Of a stretch of 64,000 nucleotides of DNA, positions 22,601-34,600 are shown in pieces (the stretch's first letter is position 1; each line of letters opens with the position of its first letter). The position numbers and the translations under genes were made by a program. The notes beneath the pieces are model-generated. The model ran no database searches. It was not told the origin of the DNA and was given only the letters and a program-made list of their open reading frames with translations. The stretch lies in NCBI GenBank assembly GCA_029851415.1, contig CM056744.1:89701907-89765906 (forward strand), read 5' to 3'. This DNA is from Eretmocerus hayati (taxonomy: Eukaryota > Arthropoda > Insecta > Hymenoptera > Aphelinidae).

Positions 22601-25600
22601 CGCAGTGCGCATGACCTGTTTTTATGTACCCTGCTTTTATGTCTAGTACTGTGCTATATACATTGCCGTGGCTTGCGCTGCAGTGCGCATGATCTGTTCT
22701 TATGTACCCTGCTCTTATGTCTAGTACTGTGCTATATACCTTGCCGTGGCTTGCGCTGCAGCGCGCATGACCTGTTCATATGTACCCTGCTTTTATGTCT
22801 CGTACCGTGCTATATACATCGCCGTGGCTTGCGCTGCAGTGCGCATGACCTGTTTTTATGTACCCTGCTTTTATGTCTATTACCGTGCTATATACATCGC
22901 CGTGGCTTGCGCTGCAGTGCGCATGACCTGTTTTTATGTACCCTGCTTTCATGTCTAGTACCGTGCTATATACATCGCCGTGGCTTGCGCTGCGGTGCGC
23001 ATGACCTGTTTTTATGTACCCTGCTTTTATGTCTATTACCGTGCTACGTATATATGCTTTCCCAGTTGTTTGGATTTTTGTTCTGCCAGGAGTGGTTTGT
23101 TGGACATTTTTGATGGTTCTGGTGTGGGTAGGCTCTTTTGGTCGATTTTTGGGTTGGGGGGGGGGGGCTTTGGGGGGGTTTGGGGCACTTTTTTTCTTGA
23201 CTACTGCTCATCGGAATCGTGTGACGGCAGGTCCGGGGATGTGTACTAAGTTATCGGGGGTGATTTTGGATAGGTGGGGGTGGTGGGGGGTTGGGGTAAC
23301 TTCGTGAATAATGACTTTTTTTGAAAAATTCTTTTCCTGTTATATGGCTCTAACGTTCTCATGTTGATGTATAATTTTTTCCGATTTTTCCGACCCATAG
23401 GGGGCCCAGGGGCGGGATGGAACTGGTATGTGGGGCAAGATGGAACGGTGGGTGGGGTAACATGGAACACTTTTGATACGTGAAAATCGTCTTTTTTTTC
23501 GTGTTTTGATCGTGTGAGCTGTAAATGAGCTCCCTTGTGCTAATTCGAATGATTTTCTGAGCTTTCATAATGATCACATGAATTTAACATTTTTTTTTTC
23601 TCTTTCTTGCTTCCATGTTCATGTGCTATTGATTTTGCTTATATATATTCCTTGCCACTCGTACCTTGTAACGTCTATTGTAATTTACTATCTCTATGTA
23701 AAATTGGTCATCTGAAATTTTCGCGGCTCACGCGGTCCTTATCTTTTGTAAAATTATTAACCATTTGAAAATTTTCGCGGTTCGCGTGTGAGGACCGGGA
23801 AAATTTTCACTCACTTTTCTTTTATCGTCGTCTCTATTATTTTCGTAAAATTTTCACGTGACTCACGTGTGAGGGCCGGGAAAATTTTATGACTTTTACT
23901 TTGTATGTTACCCTACTATGTTACCCTTTTTTCCCAAGTGCCTTATTCTTATTCTACGCTATTCTTACTTGCTAGTCTTCTCTCTTGTGATTACTCCGTC
24001 CTGCTCCAATCTCTTCAATTCGATCTCTTGCATGATTCTCGTAATTTGGTTCGGTCGCTGATGATCTCTTATGCTTCTTCCGTGTGCGACTGCTGATGTG
24101 TTTATGTTGTGTGATATCCCAGCTGGTACTGGGCTTACTTGACCTTCTCCGGGCTCTTCTGCTTCTCGGCTTGTGCATAGGACACAAAATAACGTGCGGT
24201 ATATTATAGGTATGAGACTGACTGATGATACAATTTTCCATGTTATAAGCGTTAGACCTAATACACCTACTATTGCGGCTCCAGCCACAGGTATTTTGCT
24301 TTCTATATTTTCTACTCGTCCAGTTATTGCTTTATATTTTCCGATGTTTCTGGCTTTTGTAATAATTTCTTTCAAGCTCTTACCCATTTTGAGCGTGTCC
24401 GCCTGGGCTAGGGTTGCAGCTTGGTTGTCCTCCAGGATCTCCGCCTCCAGGATCTGATGAACTTCGTGGGTTTCTCTATTGCTGTTTCCATCCTGCATAA
24501 TCTCGGGTATGTTCAGATCATAATTTTGTGTTATTGTCAATGGTGAATTAATCGTGATTTCTCTTGATGCCGATAGTTTCGCGCTTCGGGTTACTCCTGT
24601 ACACCCTGGCAAGAGTCTTACAATTCCTGTTCCTGTGAGTGGTGATGTGTTGTGCTTGCTCCGACGACATTGGATGAAAATTTGTTCTTCTTCGTTTGTG
24701 GAGTAAATCCAAGTGTTAGGATCATGTAGCTTCAACCAGAATGTTTCGTGAATTTTGACCAGCCGTACATCGCAATCTGTAATATTTGTAATAGTTGAGT
24801 TCAGTGCCATTTTGATTTCACATGTTGGATTCTCCGGAATTTCCCGTATTGGTGCCGTATTTTTGCAGATAATGAGTTCTTTCAAATGTTTGCATTTGTC
24901 AATTTCCTCGTGATGAAATGAAATGTACTTGTTTGTCTGTGCTTCTATTCCAAAATAAGGCCATTTTGGCCAGATATAACCGAATACATTTGATGAAATG
25001 TTTTGAAATTTTTGTTTGACTGGTATCGGAGAGGCTTTATATAATGTGAATCGCGATGATTCTAGTAATGGGATGCTGATGATGTATAATAATTTTCCCT
25101 CCATTGTTGAAACTGAAATTTCCATAATCTTCTCTAGGTCCATGATCGGTTCGCCATTTTCCGCCTGCGGAAAGGCTGCATCTTGGACTGCATTCTCAAT
25201 CAGTGATTTGGAGTTTGCAATCATTTCTGGTGACAGTAATTTGGGATGGACCCCTCCTTGGATTGCAAAGGTGAGAATTTCCGTTATTGTATTAGTATCG
25301 ATTTTGAAGTTCACAATGTTTTCTCTCAGCAGGTCGATCGCATTGCGGAGTGTTGTTGTTCTCTCTAGGTCATTCGCCTTGGTCTCAAGGTTATCCATTT
25401 GCCCCTGTAATTTCTGCAATTTTCTTGTATTCTTTCCTAGTTGATTTTCAATTATTTCCGTTTGATTTGCCAATAATTTCGCTACCCGTCTGGTATCGTT
25501 CGCTTGGATTTCTATAATCTCCTTTAATTCTTGTTCAGTATCTTCGTCTAATGTTCCAAACATGTAATTTAAGCCTTTACCCACGGATGATAGTATCGCT

Positions 25601-28600
25601 CGCTTTTCTCTTTGGTTCTTACTATCTTTATTTTGTTTCATCAGGTCTAGTATCCGCTTGACGTCCGCCCTCGCTTCGTCTAGCTGCAGGTGTAGATTGG
25701 ACAGCTGCACTTTTGTTGTCGGATCGTCGCACAGCCTGGCGATGTTCCGCCATGTCCGCTCGAGGATCTCCCCGGTGTTGCCGAATTGTATGAGGTCCAT
25801 CTTTTGAATGATCCTCCAGTCAATTGTGGTTACTGCTAGTGGCGCAATCCTCTCCACTACGAGCCCTGGCGAGTGTTCCAGCCTGGTGATGTACTGGGGT
25901 TGCTCATCTTTTGCCGTCGGCCTGTAAGTTCATAATTTTCATCAGCAATCCTCATTCATATCTCGTCTCATGCACACGGTTATTTCAAATTCTTCATTCT
26001 TCTTGCGGTGGTGCCATTACCGAGCAAACTCTCTTTATTTTGTCGATGTGTACTATCTTGATTTCATCGCCCTTCTGTATTTTGACGTTTTTCTTCGCGT
26101 TGTCCACGCTGATTATCTCGTACGGGCCCCTGTATTCCTTATCAAATTTGCCCTTCTTAGTGTCGTTCAACAGCATTACCATCTCGCCTTCCCGGAAATG
26201 CATACTCTTCAGCTTTTGATCGTAATAAAATTTGCTGCGGTAGCGGCTCTGGATCGCGTTGAGCATGGCTAGTCTTTGTAATTCTGATAGGTCTTTCACG
26301 AGGTCTTGAATGTACCCGTCGTAGGTCGCTAGCTTTTCTTGTGGTGGGAAACTTGACGGAGTTCGCGCTTTCTGACCGAAGACTAATAGGTGAGGTGGAT
26401 ATCCCGTGCTATCGTGTGGCGTAATGTTATAGGCGTGCATGCATAATGGCAACAGAGTGTCCCAATTTTCGTGCTCGTTGATGAATGCTTTCATGTATTC
26501 CGTTATCGTATGGTGCATTCTCTCTATCATTCCGTTCCCCTGCGGGTGATGTGGCGTGGTGTTGAAAGATTTTATCCGGAATATTTTTGCAAAATTCTGC
26601 ATCAATCTATTAATGAAATGCGTGCCGTTGTCTGATAATATTGCTCCCGGTGTGCCATATATTGAAATTACTTTGTCCACTAATGCTCGGGCTGTCTCTT
26701 CCGCCGTTGCGTGTTTTACTGGGATTAATATTACGAATCTCGTGAGACAATCTTGCACCGTCAATACGTATTTATAACCCGCTTCCGTTTCCTCTAACGG
26801 CCCGTAATAATCTATCGAAATTTTTTGAAATGGCATCGTCGGTGTATCTGTTATCATCAATGGTAAGCGTGTTTTTATTCTAACCAATTTATTTATTGCG
26901 CAATCCGGGCATGCTTCTACGAATTTATGAATTTCGGCTCTCATGTGTTGCCAGTAGTACTGACTCTGAATTTTCTTGACTGTTTTGTTGATGCCGTTAT
27001 GCGCGCCTAAAGCTGATGTGTGGAATTCTTCCATCAGTCTGAATCTGTCCTCCACCGGTGGGACCGGAATGTTGTCTTGAAACAGCACTACCGTGATGGG
27101 TAATCCCGCAAGATGATTTTCAAAAACCCTAACGAATTTTTCCCATTCTCGGCTAGACATGATCATGAGGTCTTTCATTATTCCCAACGATTTTATTTGT
27201 TTTTCAACTACAAATCTCCGTAGCTCTTTCACCGCTTTTTTCATGTCTATCTTCTTGACCTCCCCGTCCTCGTGTTCTCTCATGCATAGCCCGAGGATAT
27301 ATGCATCCCTATTTCTTGACGTCATGATTTTTCCGAACTCTATGTTTTTGAATTCCTTTGGATCGATAAATTTTCTTTCGACTAACGATTGAATCGCCTC
27401 TGTTTCTAGGACCGGTTCCGTGCTCATGATGTACAGCATATTTTCTATATACTTAAATGGATGACACCGTACCTTTTCTACTCGCACGAACGGCGGGGTT
27501 TCTTCTCCTTCTGCTAATGCCCACGGTGGCTTTTCTCGCGGCGGTCGTGCGTTGCTGACCAAGCACTCTTCCAGCGCGTGAGTGTGAGCGCGAGGCCTTA
27601 CCCGTGGATCGTCTCGCTCATCGTCTTCTGATGACTCAGCTAGGCCCGTTGACCCATTTACGTTCGCGTTCAATCTACTCGACGCTGATGCGTTCGTGTT
27701 CGGTGAATCATGATTTCTCTCGCTGCGGCGCGCGTCTGTATCTTCCGTTTCAAAATTGTCTAAATCCGGATTTTCCGAGTTTTCCGACGCGTTCCCATTG
27801 TTTCTGCGTTGGACGAGTGGTGTATAATGTCGTTTAGCTTCGTCTAAGTGTAGATGTATAAATCTCCCGGGTTCGTTTCCTCTGAAGTGATAATATTCTA
27901 CCCTACCGTCGGCCTTAAAATTGTGTACACATACCTTTACCTTATAATGTTCGGCAAAGACCCGGATGCAATTATCCTCTCCGTATTCATTCCGAGACTC
28001 TAGGATTCTTTTCGCGTCCTCCGGTACTGCGCAGAACTCTATCATATCCGATTCTCTTAGAATATCCCTGAGGACCAGGGCTGTGGCGTCTAAGTTTTCT
28101 AGGTGGATAAACGTCCAGAACAGACAGTTTCCTCGCGGAAGAGCGGGAATACCCGTGAATTGGTCTAGTACGGCGTCGGGTTCCGCGCATCCCGATTGTA
28201 TCGTGTAATTCATTGGAAAATCGTTGATCTGCTCAATTTCCATTTGCGCATCCGTTTGTGTCGCGTGACTATGTTCGCTCGGTGTTGTTGGTCGCGGATC
28301 TACTCTGTTGGCCAATTCGGGTTCGGTTTCGGCAGTCGGTTGAACTTCGACAGGGTTCGTTTGCCCTGATGGTGACTCGTCGTACAGGTATTCCTGGCTA
28401 CCTACTCGATCGTTCAGGATGTTATTTGAAACGGATTCGTCGGATGACTCTGTACTCGCATCGTGAATGTCTAGTATCGTCGCGTCTTTCCCGTCACGCG
28501 TCGTTTGCCTCCAATATAAATTCCTGTCATTTTGAAATATACCTGGGATTCGAACTTTTCCGGACATTTCCCTGATTTCGGGTTGATTCGGTACCTCTTC

Positions 28601-31600
28601 TCTCTCGTGACTCATTCTACCGAAATCAGTTTGGTCCATGATTGAATTTATGTCAATGTTTACTCTTGAAGGTGAATTTTGTGATTCATTAGTAATTGTA
28701 AACGACTTATCCACAGGTGCAATTTGCGAAGCTGGTGAAGTTGCTCGTGCTGCCTCATCCCTCTGCTCCGTTGCTGCTGCCGGCTGCTCTTGATGACCAG
28801 ACGGTGTCTCGTTCCCCAGAGATGAGACATTTGAGCCGCTTGGAGTCGGTGGTTGGAACGACTGCTGCACTGGATTGAGCGTGTGCTGACGCAGCGGGAA
28901 TTTTTCTGCTTGCATGCGGCATGGCCTATCCTTTTCCGGAGTGCTAGAACTGACTATATTCTTTTGCCAATTAGTTTCTTTCGTCATATACGCGAGCTTG
29001 TCTTCGAATTTGGCTTGACTTAGAATTCCTGATGTTTCGATTTCCGGGTCACTGTGTCTGCGCTGTGGTCCCTTACCTCTTATTCTTCGCGATCGCTTTA
29101 CTTTTACACGTCCTTTCCTACTCTCGGTCCACTCATCGTCTGAGTTTTCTGAACTCTCGGCGCAGTTTTTCTTTCTTGATTGTTGATCTTCCGATTCCTC
29201 TGAACTAGATCGCGCTACTTTCGATTTCCTTTTCCCATCAATTCGTTCCTTTCGAACCGCTCGCATCGGAAATACCTTAAACAATTCGTCCTCCGATCCG
29301 ACGTCTTCACTCTCGCTCTCTTCATATCCGGTCACCTGGTCTGAATCCGACGCGTCGACTTCGTCTTCTTCAAATAGCGATTGCAGCATGAAGATACGGC
29401 CTGGTGGGTTGTCTTCTCTACAGCTTGGGTCTTCTTTCTCTTGTTGGTCTGCGATTTGGTATAATTCGTCGCGCGATTTTTCTGATAGGTCTACCTCGCC
29501 TTCGCGTAGTATCGGGTTGCGTGAGAGCGCGTCTGCTACGTTGTCCTTTCCTTTGCGAAATATGATCCGGAAGTCATACCCTTGTAGGGCTGCTTTAAGT
29601 CTGTTAAACCGTGAGTCATCCCTTTTTGCCGTATGGAAAAACCGAAGGTTTTCGTGATCTGTTACGACTGTAAAGCGTTTTCCCCATAGGTACGGTCGGA
29701 ACTTGTCAATCGCATGGCAGATCGCGAGCATTTCTTTATCGTAGGTGCTGTACCTTAACTGTGCGCCTTTCATTGGCTTCGACGTGTAGCAAATGGGCCT
29801 ATCCTTCCCAGGTTCACCTTGGGCCAAAATTGCCCCCACCGAATGGTCCGAAGCATCGGTGTGTACCCAATAAGGCCTAGATTCGTCAGGTGCTGCTAAG
29901 ATTGGCTCGCTACACAGTGAATCTCGAAGTTTCTCGAATGCCGTCTGTTGTTCCGAACCCCATCTCCATTCGGTACCGTTTCGCGTGAGTTGTGTAAGTG
30001 GGTGGGCCATTTCCGCGAATTTATGAATGAACCGGCGGTAGTATCCTACGAATCCTAGAAATTCTTTGACTTTTCGCACCGTAGTTGGTACTGGGTATTT
30101 CCGGCATGCTTCTATCTTATCCGGATTCGGTTTCAGACTTCCGCCTCCTACTATATGTCCGAGTACTCGCGCCTCTCTCTTCAGAAATTGACATTTCTTC
30201 GGTTCAATTAATAAATTTGCTTCTTCGATCCTCTCTATGAATCTCCGGAATTTATTCTCATGGTCTTCGAGTGAATTCGCGAAAATCATCATATCGTCTA
30301 AGTAAATAAGGACTTGATCCGGCGTTAATCCGGCGAACGCCCGGTACATCATTTCCATGAAGGTATCTGGACTTCCGGCGAGACCCATCCCCATTTTCAA
30401 GTAACGGTAGTTTCCGGTAGGCCCAGCGAACCCTGTATAATCAGCGCTTTCCTCATCCATGGCTACCTGGAAAAATCCTGATTTCAAATCGCATACCGTG
30501 ATGTATTTCGCGCTCGCGAGTTTCTCTAGGATGTCCGGCGTCGACGGGATAGGTTGTGAAGTCCCTACTGTCTGTTCATTCAATTTTCGAAAGTCTGTCA
30601 CGAATCGCCATCGTTTGTTACCGTTCTTGTCGGGGGGTTTAGGCACAACCCAACAGTTCGCTGAGTATGGCGTCCTGGAGTGCTCTATGATGCCTAAATC
30701 TAGTAATTTATCTATCTCTTCCTGCATGATCTTCTGCAATTTAGGCGGTACCCGGTACCTCTTGCATTTGATAGGCTTGTCCGTTTTCAATTTGATCTTA
30801 TGTTTGAGGATATTCGTTGTTGTTAAAGGTTCTCCATCAAGAGCGAATCTCCAGGGGTTGATACTCAGCAAACGTCGTACATGCGCGATTTCCTCACCTG
30901 TGCAACCTTCGACGTCTACAAGTTTCATCAACTTCTCAACGCGTTCCTCGGTTTCATGTCGCGTATGCACGATTTTTGATTGCTGCTCCGACTCAGCATT
31001 TAGTTTCCTGCGCATTTCCATTTTGCGGACTACGCAGTTTCTTTTCCGCTTCTTGCTGACCTCACCAGCAAATTTTTCATGAGGGAGAATCGTTTCGCAA
31101 GGTAGTATTTCGACACACGGCTCTGGAATTTCGATTGCATTGCTACTCAAATTCAAAATTTCCGCATATGTATAACCATCGTGATTTTCTGCAACAAAAT
31201 TTCCAAAAAGAACTCCTGGTGCTAATTTTTTCAATGGCACCCATCCAACTCTCTCACTATTGTTCACTTTTACTCGAATAATACTCGTGGTTCCTGCTGG
31301 CAAATGGATTTTTTCCTCAGAATCAAAGGGGATTTCATATTTATTTATTCGTAGACATTTTTTTCTCGCGTCTACTATTGCTCCGTGCCTCGTAAGAAAG
31401 TCCCAACCTATAAGGCCATCAGTTTTTACAGGAAATTCATTTGGCACAATATGGACCTCCGCGTCCCACCCATTTATTCTCATCATTATTTTCCCCAAAG
31501 ACTCGACTTTTCCATTTGTCACGCCTGTAATTGAAACCGTTTCTTCTCTGTCTATTTGAATTCGAGGGTGAACTCTGCTCTCTTTGATTATACATATATC

Positions 31601-34600
31601 GGCTCCTGAATCCACATAAAATCTTGCGCGTGTACACTTTATTTCATCACTAAAAATTGTCACTACTGGTGGGCATTTTCCCGTTTTCAAACACCTTATT
31701 GAAACGACTCTCCTCTCATTTTTCTTCCCGTTTTGTGCTTTTTCCCGCTGCTCGTCGCCTGAGGTTGCCGGCGAGCAGGTTACGCGTTTAAAGAACTTGG
31801 TCGTCCCTGCGTCTGTTGGCCTTGTGGTTGCCCTCCGCCTTGGGTACCACCCGATCCCTCGCTTCTACCTCCGTTATTGCTGTCGTCGCGGCTATTCGAT
31901 CTCTCATTTCCTCTACCTCTCCCATTGCCTCTGAATTCTAAGTATACTTCCCGTGTTATTTTCTCTGTGGCGAAATCATCCATCAATTTTCTGCATACCC
32001 ATGATGGATGATTTAGCATTTGGCAGTATGCGCATTGTACCTGATATTCTCTATTTTCATTCGACCTCCTCTGCTTCTGCCTATTTTTACGCTCGCATTG
32101 TCTCGCTATATGACCTGGTTTATTGCATTCATAGCATCGTTGCTCAAATCTCCCATTTGGTCCATTGTGATTGGATGAATACCGGTTTGGTCCCCGATTG
32201 TCGTACGACCTATTGTTCCGTGAATTTTGTTCTGTGTGTGTGTTAGTGTTGGGTTCTGACTCTGTCTCTGTCCTCATGATCTTCACTTGATTCGGTTTTC
32301 CCCCGAACATTTCGTTTTGTTTCATTCTGTTATAAATACTGGCCGCGTATCTACCGGCTTCCTCTAGCGTTTTTGGTTTTTCTGCATTTACGTAAATTCC
32401 CAGATTTCCGTCTAGAAGGTATATGAATCTCTCTCGGGCCGCGTTTTCTACATCTCTCTTCCTGAATTCTTTTTCATTCTCCGAATATTCCGGTGCTATA
32501 TTCATCAGTATTTCGTACTTGTCGGCTAACGTCTGTATCCTTCTTCGTAGATCGTCTGGTTTTTCGTTTGGGATCGCTTTTAATGACTTGATCTCAAAAA
32601 TGATGTTCTCCGGGGATTCTACTGTTCTATATCTCTCGAAAACCGCGTCTAAATATTTTTCTACTGACTCGTATTTTGTGCATTTGTAATAAAAATCTGT
32701 ATGTGCTTTGCCCTTTAATTTATCTTGGATTCGTCCCAATATTTCCTGCTGGTCCTCTATATGTAGATCCTTTGGTGCTAAACGTTGGATTTTTTGACGG
32801 TAGTCACTAAGCATCATAGGGGACCCGTCGAACTGTGGTATGTAATCTAAGTTCTTTCTTTCGTCTTTCGCCAGTCGTCTCCCATAACCCGTGTGGATTT
32901 GTTCCTGGTGCAGTCCTGTGTGTATGTGTTGTGGTTGTGTACCTATCTCTTGTGGCTGATATTGTGTGTGAATGTACTGCTTCTGCGGCTGATGTTGTCG
33001 TGTAGGTGATACTTGTGTGTGAATATATGGCGTGTTTGATATTAGTGTCGGATGGCCTTGGGCGTGTGTCTGATTTGACTCGTGATTGTATGCTGGTGGC
33101 CTCATTGGGGTCGATTGATAGAGTTGTTGAATAATTTGTGATGGTGTCACTCTGTCTCTCGCATCATGCATGTGATTAAAAAATGGATTATTCATTGACG
33201 CTGATATTATCGGTGTGTGTTGCCGGTTCTGTTCCATATTTTGCATCACGATTCTCTGTTGATTTTGTATGTAGATGGGGTTTCGAGTATCGACTGTATC
33301 TGACACTCTACAGTACTCTGCTGATGGGACATTCGGTGCTTGTGGTATTTGTATGTGCGTGAAAGTCTGGTTACCGTAGGAACTTTGGGGTATCTGATTT
33401 GGTGTGTCGTGTGTGATTGAATTCTGTGGTTCCATCCGTGTGGTTTGTGTAGCATCTCGAAAATCGACCGTCTGAGTGGCTTGAGAGATTCGAGTAGAAT
33501 TTTCCGTGGACTCTTCCCGTGAATTCATCAACCGTTCTCCATTACCCATATGGCTAGGGTTTTGTATGTATTGGGAGTTCATGTTCCGTTCAATTCTCGG
33601 CTCAATTCCGTGCCATAAATTACCCGGTGGTGTCCATCCGAGGACCTTGGCCTGTTCTAGCATGATGTGCATAGGAATTCTTCCCGTCGTGTTGATTATG
33701 TATTTTGTTGTGGGTGACAACGCGGGTGCTGGTATTCGCATGAGCTGTTCGATTTCTTCCACTGTGTACTCATGTTCATGTTCGTGTTCGTATTCGTGTT
33801 CCTGCTCGTGTGTATTTTCTTGTGTATTACTATTGTCTCGGAGGTCTTCTACTTCCCTATCCTCGTTCGCGTAATTCGTCGGCAATGGGTTTTCTGAGGT
33901 TGCCCTCGTCCTCATGTCTCTGTGAAATGTTACTTCGGTCTCCTCATTGAGGTCCGATATCGATTTTGCGCGAGCTTGCTTGCTTTTGAAAATGTTGAAA
34001 GGCATTTTTTCTTTCCTTTTTCTTTTTTTCTTTCCTAGAGACGTGAGAACGGGTGTGAAATGTTATAGCGAGATCTATTAGACTAGACTTACTGCGACGC
34101 AGCTCGGAGGGCGATGGTGATGGCGATGATCACTGCGTACATTCCCTCCTGGGATTTTTGCTCTGCGTAGATACTCGTTGGATGCTACGGTGCGTCGCCC
34201 TGATGTTGGCGGGTGGGATGCACTGCCTGGATGTTGTGCGGCTGCTAGTCTTCACCTGATGTTGATAGGTGGCTGGTTGGTCCACTCTTCACTTGTATCC
34301 CACGACGTCCGTAGCGATGTTGAATTGCAGCTCTTGTATCGTATAATTCACTTACTCGAGTCCACTCACGGATGTTTTCGCGAGAGAAAATTCTAGGTCG
34401 TACACACCTAGCACCACTGTTACGTGGGTGTCGGCGACAAAGAATGACTCGGATATATATGTAGATATATATATTGAAATGGAGTGAACTATGAATACAA
34501 ATATGCTGTGTATTTGATGTAAAGAGTGGATGAGCGGTCTGACGCGGCGCGCGCGAGTCGAGGATTATATATCCTCGGCTCGATGCGCGTCGTGTACAGA

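Noticed and set aside
22379..23113. 244-codon frame with six 26-residue repeats
   Set aside because: It is explained by a 78-bp minisatellite whose length is a multiple of three; other frames are open too and there is no splice or start context.
24225..25857. Starting env at the GTG at 25857
   Set aside because: The frame continues upstream to a splice acceptor and a leader exon provides a proper ATG and signal peptide; a GTG start is not expected in an insect element.
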